From Cellulomonas endophytica (GTDB lineage Bacteria > Actinomycetota > Actinomycetes > Actinomycetales > Cellulomonadaceae), in the NCBI RefSeq assembly GCF_004123805.1, contig NZ_RWJX01000010.1:1-64000 (forward strand): a stretch of 64,000 bases of DNA, given 5' to 3'. Shown here piece by piece: positions 41,801-51,192 of this stretch; within the stretch, counting starts at the first letter, position 1; each line of letters begins with the position of its first letter. Both the position numbers and the translations under genes were made by a program. Under the pieces are notes generated by a model, which was not told the DNA's origin, searched no databases, and saw nothing but the letters and a program-made list of their open reading frames with translations.

Positions 41801-43780
41801 ATGAGCGGGACGTCGACCGGGACGCCGGCGCAGGAGGGAGCGGCCCGACGCCGGGTCGCGCCGGAGCAGCTGCCCCTGCCCGACTTCCGCACGGTGTTCG
41901 ACGAGGCGCCGGCGCCGATGCTGCTGCTGACGACCGACTTCGTCGTCGTGCACGCCAACCGCGCGCGCCTGGAGGCGACCGCCACGACGCTGGAGGGCAC
42001 GGTCGGGCTCGACCTGTTCGAGGCGTTCCCGAGCAACCCCGACGACCCCGCGGCCGACGGCGCCCGGAAGATGCGGTCGTCCCTGGAGCAGGTGCGGGAC
42101 GCCCGACGCCCCCACACGATGGCGATCCAGAAGCACGACATCCGGCTCCCCGACGGCCGCTACGAGGAGCGGTACTGGAGCCCCCGGAACGTGCCGATCC
42201 TCGACGAGCGCGGCGAGGTCGTGCTCCTGCTGCACCGCTCGGACGACATCACCGCGTACATCCGACGGCAGGGGGACGACCCTGGCGCCGGTGCGGGTGC
42301 CACACGGTGGCGCGCCCGCGCGGAGGAGATCGAGGCGGACCTGCTCTCGCGCATGCAGGAGCTGGAGGACCTCAACGAGCAGCTCGTGGCCGCGCGGGAC
42401 GCGCTGAGCCGCATGGCCCTGCACGACCCCCTGACCGGCCTCCTCGTGGCGCCGGCGATGATGGAGCAGCTGGCGCGCAGCCTCGCACGCCTCGAGCGGC
42501 ACCCGGGCGCGGTGGCCGTCCTGTTCCTCGACCTGGACAACCTCAAGCAGGTCAACGACCGGTACGGGCACGCGGCGGGCGACGAGCTCCTCCGCTGCGC
42601 GGCGGGACGCCTGGCGACCGTGGTCCGCCCGGCCGACACGGTGGCCCGCGTCGGCGGCGACGAGTTCGTCGTCGTGCTCGACGACCTCGACGCCGAGCAC
42701 GGGACCGCGTACGCCGAGTGCGTCGCCGAACGGCTGCTGCTCACGCTCGACGAGCCCTGCGAGGTGACCCCGCGCGGCACCGCGTCACCGTCCGCCAGCA
42801 TCGGCGTGGCGGTCGCGCGGAGCGGGGCGCCCGACGAGGTGCGCTCACCGGAGCACGCCGTGGGGGGCACGCCGCGGGTGCGGACGGCGGCGGACCTGCT
42901 GCTGTCGCAGGCCGACACGGCGATGTACCGCGCCAAGCGCAGCGGCCGGGGCCGCTCCCTCACCTACGACGCCGCCGTCGACGCGGCCGTCAGCACCGAG
43001 CGGGCCCTCGAGCTCGAGCTCGCCACCGCCGTCGCCGAGCACAGGCTGCTCCTGCACTACCAGCCGATCGTGGAGGTCGAGGGGCGCGCGCTGTACGGGG
43101 TGGAGGCGCTGCTGCGCTGGCAGCACCCCGACGGCACGCTGCGACCGGCCGGGCAGTTCATCGACGCGGCGGAGCGGAGCGGGCTGCTCCCGACGATCGG
43201 CCGGTGGGCCGTCGGGGAGGCCTGCCGGCAGCTGCGGGCCTGGGACGACGACCTCGGAGCCGCCGGCCCCGGGCACGTGTTCGTCAACCTCTCCCCCGGC
43301 GAGCTCGCCCGTCCCGGGCTGCTCGAGCACGTCCGCGCCTGCCTGCGCGAGCACGGGCTGGAGCCGCAGCGCCTCGTCCTGGAGGTCACGGAGTCCGGAG
43401 TCGTCGACGAGCAGAAGGGTCGCCGCACCCTCCAGGGACTGCAGGAGCTGGGGTGCCACCTGGCCATCGACGACTTCGGCACCGGGCACTCCTCCCTCAG
43501 CCGCGTGGTGCAGCTCCCGGTCGACCACCTGAAGATCGACCGCAGCCTCACGCGGGACCTGACGGGCAACCCCCAGTCGCGCGCCGTCACCGAGGCGGTG
43601 CTCGCCCTGGCCCGCACGCTCCAGCAGACCGTCGTGGCCGAGGGCGTCGAGCAGCCCGAGGACCTGGACGAGCTCCGGCGGCTGGGCTGCCGGCTCGCGC
43701 AGGGGTACCACCTCGGTCGCCCCCAGGCCCCGGAGCAGGTCACGGCCGCCCTCTCCGCCGGCCCGCGCCCGCCGTCCTGA
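41801..43780 (+). CDS. PAS-GGDEF-EAL bifunctional cyclic di-GMP enzyme
   Basis: A 659-residue signalling protein. A PAS domain at about 25-150 (FRTVFDEAPAPMLLLTTDFV) is followed by a coiled-coil linker (RARAEEIEADLLSRMQELED). The diguanylate cyclase domain has intact GGDEF at 285-289 and an inhibitory RxxD site five residues upstream (RPAD). The phosphodiesterase domain has EAL at 435-437, plus FVNLSP, LEVTES, IDDFGTGHSSLS, LKIDRSL and VVAEGVEQPED, so both activities look intact. The protein is soluble; the PAS domain may sense a small ligand or redox state. ATG 41801 follows GGGAGG. The longer frame upstream is not supported. Confidence 0.92.
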   Translation: MSGTSTGTPAQEGAARRRVAPEQLPLPDFRTVFDEAPAPMLLLTTDFVVVHANRARLEATATTLEGTVGLDLFEAFPSNPDDPAADGARKMRSSLEQVRDARRPHTMAIQKHDIRLPDGRYEERYWSPRNVPILDERGEVVLLLHRSDDITAYIRRQGDDPGAGAGATRWRARAEEIEADLLSRMQELEDLNEQLVAARDALSRMALHDPLTGLLVAPAMMEQLARSLARLERHPGAVAVLFLDLDNLKQVNDRYGHAAGDELLRCAAGRLATVVRPADTVARVGGDEFVVVLDDLDAEHGTAYAECVAERLLLTLDEPCEVTPRGTASPSASIGVAVARSGAPDEVRSPEHAVGGTPRVRTAADLLLSQADTAMYRAKRSGRGRSLTYDAAVDAAVSTERALELELATAVAEHRLLLHYQPIVEVEGRALYGVEALLRWQHPDGTLRPAGQFIDAAERSGLLPTIGRWAVGEACRQLRAWDDDLGAAGPGHVFVNLSPGELARPGLLEHVRACLREHGLEPQRLVLEVTESGVVDEQKGRRTLQGLQELGCHLAIDDFGTGHSSLSRVVQLPVDHLKIDRSLTRDLTGNPQSRAVTEAVLALARTLQQTVVAEGVEQPEDLDELRRLGCRLAQGYHLGRPQAPEQVTAALSAGPRPPS

Positions 43781-43868
43781 GCCACCGTCGGCCACCCCGA
43801 CGGAGGACGGCCGGACGGGCTCGTCGTGCGGGGTGGACCCGCGGCGCCCGCCCGGGGCGAGCCGCCGG

Positions 43869-46517
43869 TCATGCGCCGACGACGCGGGGGTCGACCCAGA
43901 CGGCCCAGTCCTGCCCCGAGGACGGGCCGGCGTCCACCCGCAGCTCGAGGCCGACCGCACGACCCGCGAGGTGGGACAGGTCGGCCGCGACCGGCTGCAG
44001 CGAGCCGGTGTACGCCTTGTGGACGTCGACCACCGGGTTCCTCTCGCGAGCGCCGTCGTCACGGGTGTGGTGCTCGATCACCAGGAAGCGGACGCCGTCG
44101 GTGTGGACGGCCCCGAGGCGGAACCCGACCTCCGCCTCGAACCGCGCCCCCGGGGGCAGCACCGTGTCCGGGTGCCAGCCCTTGACCGTGCCCTCCGGCA
44201 CCCACTTCGGGTGCGTCCACAGCGCCGTCGTCGTCCGCCCGTCCTCCAGGGCCAGCGGCTCCAGCCGGGCGAACCCGTTCTCGTCGCCGTCGCCACCGCC
44301 GAACACGAGGTCGACCTCGTCCTGCACGTTCCCGCCGGCATCGGTGAGCTGCGCCCCCGCCCAGCGGGCCGCCGGCGACATCTCGGTCAGCGCGAGCACG
44401 GTCCCTCCTGGCGGGTTGGCGCCCAGCCCGACGTCGACCCGGGTCGGCGCGGGCAGCTCGAGCGGCAGGGCCAGGCGCTCCCCGCCGCGCACCCACCGGT
44501 CGACGTCGGCCCGGTACGCCGTGCCCGCCCGGACGGTGGGCCCGCGGGTGAAGGCGAACACCTCCGCGCGCGCGAGCTTCCAGTCCGCTGCGACCGCCCG
44601 TCCCAACGTCGTGGTGAACCGCTCCCGCTCCTCGGCCGTGCGCACCGAGACCCCGGTCGCGAACTCCTCCAGCGCGCGGTCCCGGTCGGCGCGCGACTCG
44701 TCGTCGCTCTCGAGGACCTGGACCGGCAGGGTCAGGTACCCGTAGCCGTCCGGGACGCGCACCGGGGGGAAGGTGTGGCCGATCGCACGGGACTCGCCGG
44801 TGTCCACGTCGTCGAAGGAACCGGTGCGCACCCGCTCCACCTGCCCGGGCGCCTGGTTGACCAGCAGCGCGAGCACGAACGGCTCGTCGGAGTCGGACGC
44901 GCGGTCCCACTCGGACTCCTTCTCGCAGACGAGGGTGAGGACCCGGACCTCGTACCCGCTCCAGGACAGCGCGCCCTCGCTGCTGCGTCCTGTGCGGCGG
45001 ATGTCCCCGTCGATGCGGTAGCGGCCCTCGGCGCGTCCGTCGACCCGGACCGACCACGGCGCGGGCGCGTCGTCGGGAAGGGCGGCCAGGTCCGTCGGGC
45101 TCCACACCTGCTTCCCGTTCCCGACGAGGTCCGCAGGGCCGCCGACGAGCTCGGACAGGAACGCGGCGACGGCGTCGACGGCCCGCTGCACCGTCGCCAC
45201 GAACGCCGCCCCCAGGGCCAGGAGGACCTCCCCCGCGCTCGCCGACCGGTTCTCCAGCACCAGCTCGGCCGGCAGGTGGGGGTAGGGGCCGAGGTAGTAC
45301 ACGTGGTCGTCGCCGGCCTCGAAGTCGTCGTAGGCGAGGAGCGGGTTGTCCCGCGGCATGTGGTCGAGGACGTCGGAGCGGCCGGCGGCGTGGGCGACGA
45401 CGTCGGCGTCGGTCCCGGCACCGCTCTCCCCCGCGGTGACGAGCCGGACCCGCAGGTACCACTCCTCCGGGTCCTCCTGCACCGGCGGCGGGTAGGTGCC
45501 CACGGCCGCGAACCCGTACGGGAACCGGGAGAAGTCCTCGTACTGGCGCTCGCGCTCCCCGGCCTCGATCGCGCCGGTCCGCACCTGGTCCCAGAACGCC
45601 CCGGCACCCAGGGCGCCCATCCGCTCCTCGAGCAGGTCCAACCACTGCACGGACGTCCCGAACGCCAGGTCCCGGGCGACGGTGAACAGCTCGGCACCGG
45701 TGATGTCCGTGAGGCCGCGCACCCGCACCCCGATCTCGGCCTGCCAGGTGCTGTCCAGCGCGACCCCCGCCGGCGCCAGGTAGTAGACGCCGGCCGGCAC
45801 CGGGACGCCGGCGATCGTCTCCGGGCGGGCCTCGGCGGCGTCCCGGCAGGCTCGGTAGGCCGTGCACAGCGGCCCGTCGGACAGCGGGGAGGCCGGGTGG
45901 CAGACGACGTCCATGACCGCGCTCACGCCGCCCAGCACGCCGCACCACGGCGCCGGCTTGCCGTGGGGCCGGATGCCCAGGTGGTCGGGCAGCTCGTAGG
46001 AGGCCGTCCACAGCGGCACGCCCTGCCGTTGCGCCGGGGTCATCTCCAGGTAGGTGACCGCGCGCCGGGCGGGGTCGTCGACCCAGTTGGAGTGGGAGTA
46101 GAAGTCCTGCAGCGCGTGCAGGCCCACACCCACGACGTTGCGCGCGGCGGCCACGTCCTGCGCCTGCCACGCCCAGACGAGGCCGGCCACGGTGCCGCTC
46201 GTGTACCGCCGCCACATCGTGTGCACCTGGCCCGGGGAGAAGAGGTCGTCGAAGTGCACGTTCTTCAGCAGCGGCCCCCCGGACAGCGCCGCCTTGAGGC
46301 GGGACAGCCCGCCCGGCGCCCACCACAGCGGGTTGTACAGGTAGGAGTCGACGTAGTCGGCGTGCCAGGCGACGGTCGACGCGGCCTCGGGGCTGAACCC
46401 GCACGCCGCGGCCGCCTCGACGCTGATCCTCTCGTGGTGCCACGGCCCGCCGGTGACGGGGTCCTCCCCGCCGAAGTGCAGGCCTCCGCGCACGAGGGAC
46501 GAGAGCACGCGGAACAT
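43869..46517 (-). CDS. Het-C/zinc-dependent phospholipase C-like protein with C-terminal beta domains
   Basis: An 882-residue protein. Residues about 1-260 resemble the Het-C/zinc phospholipase C-like helical domain: HHERISVEAA (27-36), AWHADYVDSYLYNP with His52, and VGLHALQDFYSHSNWVDD, giving His134, Asp138 and His142 as potential metal ligands. The rest is mostly beta with no clear family. No signal peptide is visible, although Het-C-like proteins are often exported. The ribosome-binding context GGAGGCGGCCATG is identical to that of the neprosin gene. It may be a lipase or toxin-like effector, or a structural protein; I cannot decide. Confidence 0.7.
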   Translation of the reverse strand: MFRVLSSLVRGGLHFGGEDPVTGGPWHHERISVEAAAACGFSPEAASTVAWHADYVDSYLYNPLWWAPGGLSRLKAALSGGPLLKNVHFDDLFSPGQVHTMWRRYTSGTVAGLVWAWQAQDVAAARNVVGVGLHALQDFYSHSNWVDDPARRAVTYLEMTPAQRQGVPLWTASYELPDHLGIRPHGKPAPWCGVLGGVSAVMDVVCHPASPLSDGPLCTAYRACRDAAEARPETIAGVPVPAGVYYLAPAGVALDSTWQAEIGVRVRGLTDITGAELFTVARDLAFGTSVQWLDLLEERMGALGAGAFWDQVRTGAIEAGERERQYEDFSRFPYGFAAVGTYPPPVQEDPEEWYLRVRLVTAGESGAGTDADVVAHAAGRSDVLDHMPRDNPLLAYDDFEAGDDHVYYLGPYPHLPAELVLENRSASAGEVLLALGAAFVATVQRAVDAVAAFLSELVGGPADLVGNGKQVWSPTDLAALPDDAPAPWSVRVDGRAEGRYRIDGDIRRTGRSSEGALSWSGYEVRVLTLVCEKESEWDRASDSDEPFVLALLVNQAPGQVERVRTGSFDDVDTGESRAIGHTFPPVRVPDGYGYLTLPVQVLESDDESRADRDRALEEFATGVSVRTAEERERFTTTLGRAVAADWKLARAEVFAFTRGPTVRAGTAYRADVDRWVRGGERLALPLELPAPTRVDVGLGANPPGGTVLALTEMSPAARWAGAQLTDAGGNVQDEVDLVFGGGDGDENGFARLEPLALEDGRTTTALWTHPKWVPEGTVKGWHPDTVLPPGARFEAEVGFRLGAVHTDGVRFLVIEHHTRDDGARERNPVVDVHKAYTGSLQPVAADLSHLAGRAVGLELRVDAGPSSGQDWAVWVDPRVVGA

Positions 46518-46773
46518 GGCCGCCTCCGCAGCACGTCGTCGGGCGGGTGCGTCGGGGGACGCCGCGGCGCACGGGCCCTCCTGGCCGGGGCGTCGACCGG
46601 TCGGACGCTGCGGCTCCGGTGCCGCTCGCGGACCTGGTCGGGACCAGCGTGCTCCCCGCCGCGCGGGCGGTCAAGGCCCGGGCGGACGGCGCGAGCGCCG
46701 GCAGACCCTCCGTGACCGGCAGGTCGGGGAACGGCGTCGGCTCCTGGTCGGTCACCGCGATGCCGGAGGCTTC

Positions 46774-47979
46774 CTAGCCGACCGGGCCGGACCGGAACGC
46801 CCGGCCGCCCCTCACCGCGAGGGCGAGCACGACGGCTCCCCCACCCGCCGCCACCAGCGGGACCGTCCCGAGCAGGTCCGCGCCGTGCAGGGCGGCCCCG
46901 AGTGCGGACCCCGACACGATCCCGACCTGGAAGACGATGCCGTGCACCGCGAACGCGGTCTCCGCCTGGGCCGCGCCGGCGCGCCGCAGCACCGCGAGGG
47001 CGGTGGAGACGACGAGCAGGGAGAAGGCGCCGCCCCAGACCACGAGCGCGGGGACGCCGACCGCGGTCGCGTGCAGCCGTCCCGCCAGCCAGACGACGAC
47101 GAGCGCCGCCGTGAGGACCAGCGCCCCGGCGCGCAGGCCGCGCACGGGGTGCCGGTCGGCCAGGCGCCCCGCCCAGGTGCTCCCCAGCACCGCCGCCGTC
47201 CCGTAGACCAGGAGGAGGACCGAGAAGGCACGGCCGGTCACGCCCAGCCCGTCGTCGGCGAAGAGCGCGATGTAGGTGAACAGCGAGAAGTGCGCGGTGA
47301 CCAGCACCGCCGTGACCACCATGACCACGCGGAGGGCGCGCGGGCGCAAGGTCGCGACGACGCCGCCCCGCGCGGCCGACGCCGCGCCGGCCGCCGGGGG
47401 CATGGGGGGCAGCAGGCGGGCGACGACGACGGCCAGGGCGAGCGCGAGCAGGCCGACCCCCGCCATCGCCACCCGCCACCCGGCGCTCTGCCCGACGAGG
47501 GTGCCCAGCGGGGTCCCGAGCACGAGGGCGAGCGAGCCGCCGACCGCGACCCGGCTGCCCGCGCGGCCCTGGACCTCCGGGCGCGCCAGCCGCACCACGG
47601 CGGGGGTCGCCACGGCGAAGTAGACCCCGTGGGTCAGGGCCGCCACGGCGCGCGCGACCAGGAACACGGCGAGCCCGGGGGCGGCGGCCGCCACGAGCTG
47701 CGTGACCCCGAAGACGACGGCGCAGACGACGAGGACGGCCCGGCGGTCGAAGCGCGCGGCCAGCCGGGTCATGGGCACCCCCGAGGCGGCCGCCACCAGC
47801 GCGTACAGGCTCACGCTCAGGCCCACGTGCCCCACCGTGGCGTCGAGACCGCCGGCGACGTCGCGGATGAGCCCCACGGGCAGCGTCTCCCCCGTCACGA
47901 CGAGGAAGGCGATCGCGGACACCGCGAGCGACGCCGCGGTCTCCCGGGCGCGGGTCAGGGGCGCGAGGGTGGTGGTCAC
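46774..47979 (-). CDS. MFS transporter (DHA1/AraJ-like)
   Basis: A 401-residue twelve-segment transporter. The loop-2 motif is MTRLAARFDRRAVLV, and the loop-5/motif C region reads GGSLALVLGTPLGTLVGQSAG, typical of drug:proton antiporters. A short Ala-rich cytosolic loop separates the two halves. GTG 47979 is used; there is no strong Shine-Dalgarno. It is divergent from a truncated alcohol dehydrogenase gene, with a MerR-type promoter in between (48018-48048). Substrate unknown, possibly small drugs or sugars. Confidence 0.82.
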   Translation of the reverse strand: MTTTLAPLTRARETAASLAVSAIAFLVVTGETLPVGLIRDVAGGLDATVGHVGLSVSLYALVAAASGVPMTRLAARFDRRAVLVVCAVVFGVTQLVAAAAPGLAVFLVARAVAALTHGVYFAVATPAVVRLARPEVQGRAGSRVAVGGSLALVLGTPLGTLVGQSAGWRVAMAGVGLLALALAVVVARLLPPMPPAAGAASAARGGVVATLRPRALRVVMVVTAVLVTAHFSLFTYIALFADDGLGVTGRAFSVLLLVYGTAAVLGSTWAGRLADRHPVRGLRAGALVLTAALVVVWLAGRLHATAVGVPALVVWGGAFSLLVVSTALAVLRRAGAAQAETAFAVHGIVFQVGIVSGSALGAALHGADLLGTVPLVAAGGGAVVLALAVRGGRAFRSGPVG

Positions 47980-48017
47980 GGTCCCATGGTCCCCCGGACC
48001 GGGGCGCCCCCGTGCCC

Positions 48018-48048
48018 TTGCGCTGGAGCGCACTCCACCTCCTAGCGT
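48018..48048 (+). promoter_or_regulatory. MerR-type promoter with a 19-bp spacer and central dyad
   Basis: -35 TTGCGC (48018-48023) and -10 TAGCGT (48043-48048) are 19 bp apart. The spacer contains the dyad TGGAGCGCACTCCA (48024-48037). A long spacer with an operator inside it is the signature of MerR-activated promoters. It points to the alcohol dehydrogenase/carbonic anhydrase gene pair. No MerR gene is adjacent; the only one in the window is at 12834. Confidence 0.65.
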
Positions 48049-48091
48049 CGCAGGCGCACCGGGCGGGCGCCCGGACGGCGAGGAGGACGAC

Positions 48092-48796
48092 GTGCGCGAC
48101 GTGACCGGATGGGCCCTGACCGAGGTCGGCGGCCGGCTGCACCCCTGGCGCGTGCCCCGCCGGGACCCCCGGCCGGACGACGTCGTCGTGCGCGTCACCC
48201 ACTGCGGCGTCTGCCACACCGACGTCCACGCCGTGCAGGGCGCGGGGGCGGCCGACCTGCCGCTGGTGCCCGGGCACGAGTTCGTCGGGGTGGTCGAGGC
48301 CGTCGGTCCCGCCGTCACCCGGTTCGCGGTGGGGGACGCCGTGGCGGTGGGCAACATCGTCGACTCCTGCGGCACGTGCGCGGCCTGCCGGGAGGGCGAG
48401 GAGAGCTACTGCCGGGAGTACCCCACGCTCACCTACGGCGGCACCGACCGGGTCGACGGCTCGCGCACCCACGGCGCGTACGCCTCCCACGTCGTCGTGC
48501 GGGACGCCTTCACCTACGCCCTGCCTCCCGGCCTCGACCCGGCGGCCGCAGCGCCGCTCATGTGTGCCGGCATCACCGTGTGGCAGCCGCTGCGCCGGTA
48601 CGGCGCGGGGCCGGGCGTGCGCGTGGGCGTCGTCGGGGTCGGCGGGCTCGGCCACCTGGCCGTGAAGCTCGCGCACGCTCTGGGGGCCCGCGTCACCGCG
48701 TTCACCACGTGGGGTCGTCCCGGGAGCTCCCGCCTGCGACGCTGGCGGTCCCGCCGGCGCCCCGACGCGCCGGCCGTCGCCCGGAGGTCCGCATGA
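48092..48796 (+). pseudogene. Zn-dependent alcohol dehydrogenase, truncated at the C-terminus
   Basis: A 234-residue protein; the family normally has about 345. Intact parts: catalytic zinc motifs CGVCHTDVH and GHEFVGVV, structural zinc site CGTCAACREGEESYC, and the start of the Rossmann fold GVVGVGGLGHLAVKLAHALG. After VTAFTT the sequence changes to an Arg-rich tail and stops, so the rest of the nucleotide-binding domain and the C-terminal catalytic part are missing. The stop overlaps the beta-carbonic anhydrase start (ATGA). A deletion that joined this gene to the next is the likely cause. GTG 48092 follows AGGAGG. The product is unlikely to be a working dehydrogenase. Confidence 0.8.
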
Positions 48797-49290
48797 CCGT
48801 CACCGACGAGCTCGTCGCCGCCAACGCCCGCTACGCGGAGACGTTCTCGGGGCCGCTGCCGCTGCCGCCGGCCCGGGGGCTCGCGGTGGTCGCCTGCATG
48901 GACGCGCGCCTCGACGTGCACCGCCTCCTGGGCCTCGCCGAGGGCGACGCCCACGTGATCCGCAACGCGGGCGGCGTGGTGACCGACGACGTGCTGCGCT
49001 CGCTCGCCATCTCCCAGCGGCTCCTCGGCACCCGGGCCGTCGTCCTCGTGCACCACACGGACTGCGGGATGCTCACGTTCGACGACGAGACCTTCCGCTC
49101 GTCGATCGAGGCCGAGACCGGCGTGCGCCCCACGTGGGCGTCGGAGGCGTTCTCCGACCTCGACGAGGACGTGCGCGCGGGCGTGGAGCGGATCCGGCAG
49201 GACCCGTCGGTGCCGCGGACGGACGACGTCCGCGGCTTCGTCCTCGACGTCGCCACCGGCCTGCTGCGCGAGGTCGTGCCGGCAGCCTGA
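48793..49290 (+). CDS. Beta-class carbonic anhydrase
   Basis: A 165-residue cytosolic enzyme. Zinc ligands are Cys35 in VACMDARLD, His88 and Cys91 in VHHTDCGM; the Asp37-Arg39 dyad that controls the active site is present, as is VIRNAGGVV. This short form matches the Rv1284-type actinobacterial carbonic anhydrases. The ATG at 48793 follows GGAGG and overlaps the stop of the truncated dehydrogenase, so translation is coupled. It supplies bicarbonate inside the cell, complementing the surface alpha enzyme at 34465. Confidence 0.9.
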   Translation: MTVTDELVAANARYAETFSGPLPLPPARGLAVVACMDARLDVHRLLGLAEGDAHVIRNAGGVVTDDVLRSLAISQRLLGTRAVVLVHHTDCGMLTFDDETFRSSIEAETGVRPTWASEAFSDLDEDVRAGVERIRQDPSVPRTDDVRGFVLDVATGLLREVVPAA

Positions 49291-49314
49291 CGACGTGCCA
49301 CCGCCACCGCCGGG

Positions 49315-50184
49315 TCAGGCCGTGCGGCCCGGCCCCTCCGCCGCGACGGCCTGCGTCCCGAGGACCGCCAGCAGCTGCAGCTTGTCGTAGCTCTCCGTGC
49401 CGGGCACCGCGGTGTAGACGAGCAGCAGGTGCTGCTGCTGCGGGTCCAGCAACGTCTGGCAGTGCAGCTCGAGGGCCCCGACCTCGGGGTGGACGAAGTG
49501 CTTCACGTCCTCCGGCCGGAGCCCGACCTCGTGGGTCTCCCACAGCTGCCGCAGCTCCGCGCTGCGCGCGAGCGCGAGCTCCGCCAGCTGCGCCGCCCGC
49601 GACCCGGGGCCGCGCCGCGTGACGACCTCCCGCAGGTGCGAGGCGTAGAGCCGCGACATCGCCGCGTGGTCCTCGGGGCGGTAGAGGTGCCGGCTGGCGG
49701 GGTCGGCGAACCAGCGGTAGCCCAGGCTGCGGGCCGGGCCGGTGTACCGGGTGGCGTCGCCGGTCAGGGCCACGCCCAGCGGGCTCTGCCGCAGCGTCTC
49801 CCCGAGCTCCGTGACGATCTCGGCCGGGGTGTCGACGAGCCGGTCCAGGACGCGGAGCAGGCCAGGACCGACGTGCTGGCCCTGCGGCCCGCGCGGCGGC
49901 GGCTCGTGCCCGGCGAGCCGGAACAGGTGGTCCCGCTCGTCCAGCGTCAGGTGCAGGCCCTGGGCGATGGAGGCGATCATCTGCTCCGACGGGTGCGGCC
50001 CGCGCTCCCGCTCGAGCCGGGCGTAGTAGTCGGTGGACATGTGGCACAGGGCCGCCACCTCCTCGCGGCGCAGCCCCGCGGTCCGGCGGCGCGATCCCCG
50101 CGGCAGGCCCACGTCCTGCGGCTGCACCGCCTGCCGCCTCCCCCGCAGGAACTCGGCCAGCCCCGCCCTGTCGATGGTCGCCAC
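49315..50184 (-). CDS. XRE-family regulator with MmyB-like ligand domain
   Basis: A 289-residue regulator. The N-terminal helix-turn-helix has [20 protein letters not shown] followed by [14 protein letters not shown], the standard signature of this actinobacterial group. The C-terminal domain (about 105-285) is the MmyB-like ligand-binding fold with RYRWFADP-like [14 protein letters not shown] and [20 protein letters not shown], which in a relative binds a fatty acid-like ligand. The GTG at 50184 begins [17 protein letters not shown]. It is divergent from the DUF3159 gene; the SDR downstream of that is a common target in relatives. Confidence 0.85.
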   Translation of the reverse strand: MATIDRAGLAEFLRGRRQAVQPQDVGLPRGSRRRTAGLRREEVAALCHMSTDYYARLERERGPHPSEQMIASIAQGLHLTLDERDHLFRLAGHEPPPRGPQGQHVGPGLLRVLDRLVDTPAEIVTELGETLRQSPLGVALTGDATRYTGPARSLGYRWFADPASRHLYRPEDHAAMSRLYASHLREVVTRRGPGSRAAQLAELALARSAELRQLWETHEVGLRPEDVKHFVHPEVGALELHCQTLLDPQQQHLLLVYTAVPGTESYDKLQLLAVLGTQAVAAEGPGRTA

Positions 50185-50395
50185 ACGATCCCCCTCGCCC
50201 GGGTGGTGCCCGTCCGGCCACCACCGGTGCCGTTCCTACACGGGACCGCGCGGCCGAGCCACGGCCCGGCGATCCCCCCCTCGCGGCGGCGGCACCCGGA
50301 GGCGCTCCGGCGCAGGGACGGATCGGCAGGCCCTGGTTCCGTCCGGCGACCGCCCCGAGGCTGGCGGCACACCCCGCACCCACCAGGAGGACGCG

Positions 50396-51169
50396 ATGGA
50401 CACCACCGACCCGCCGACCGCCGGCCGAGCCCCCGACGGGACGGCGCGCAGCCCCAGCAGCAGGGCGCGCGAGGCCCTCGGCCTGCCCGAGCCCACCGGG
50501 GGGTCGACCGCCCGGGCCGCCGGCCGGCGCGCCCTGGAGCGCGTCGGCGGGCCCGTGGGCCTGGCGGCGGCCGCCGCGCCGACGGTCGCCTTCGTCGTCG
50601 CCGACGCCGCCGCCGGCCTCGGGCCGGCGCTGCTCGCCCTCGGCGCGACCGCCGTCGCCGCCTGCACGGTCCGCCTGGCTCGGCGGGAGCCCCCCGGGGC
50701 AGCGGTCGCGGGCCTCCTCGTGGCGGCCGTGTGCGCCGCCGTCGCGGCGCTGGTCGGCGAGGCCCGGGCGTTCTTCCTGCCGACCATGGTGCTGCCGGTC
50801 GTCTTCGTCGCCGCCTACGCCGTCTCGTTCGCGGTGCGCCGCCCCCTGGCCGGCCTCATGGTCCACCCGTTCTCGGGCGGGCCCCGCGACTGGGGGGAGC
50901 ACCGGGAGCTGCGCCGCCTCTACACGGCGAGCTCCGTGGTCGGCCTCGCCCTGGCGGCGACCAACCTCGTCGTCCGGGTGGCCGCCTACCGCGCCGACGA
51001 GCCGGCCGTGCTCGCCGCCGTCCAGGTGGGCGCCACGACGCTGTTCGCCCTGCACTACGCCGTGACCCTCGTGCTCGCCCGACGGGCCGCCGGCGCGTCC
51101 CCGGCCGCGCCCGCCCGGCTCACGGCACCCCACCCGCTGCCCGCCCCGGTCACCACCCCCGTCCGCTGA
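50396..51169 (+). CDS. DUF3159 family membrane protein
   Basis: A 257-residue protein with a polar N-terminus and about six hydrophobic segments. [40 protein letters not shown] and [15 protein letters not shown] followed by RRLYTASS are the usual DUF3159 pattern. The function of the family is not known. ATG 50396 follows CAGGAGG. It is 23 bases before the SDR gene, so both probably form one transcript under the divergent XRE regulator. Confidence 0.7.
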   Translation: MDTTDPPTAGRAPDGTARSPSSRAREALGLPEPTGGSTARAAGRRALERVGGPVGLAAAAAPTVAFVVADAAAGLGPALLALGATAVAACTVRLARREPPGAAVAGLLVAAVCAAVAALVGEARAFFLPTMVLPVVFVAAYAVSFAVRRPLAGLMVHPFSGGPRDWGEHRELRRLYTASSVVGLALAATNLVVRVAAYRADEPAVLAAVQVGATTLFALHYAVTLVLARRAAGASPAAPARLTAPHPLPAPVTTPVR

Positions 51170-51192
51170 CGTCCCCCCACCAGGAGCCCCCC

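Noticed and set aside
46518..46755. Minus-strand frame starting MTDQEPTPFPDLPVTEG upstream of the Het-C-like gene
   Set aside because: It has no Shine-Dalgarno and runs out of frame into the Het-C-like gene. The Het-C-like start at 46517 has a strong site. It could be a decayed leader gene but cannot be supported.
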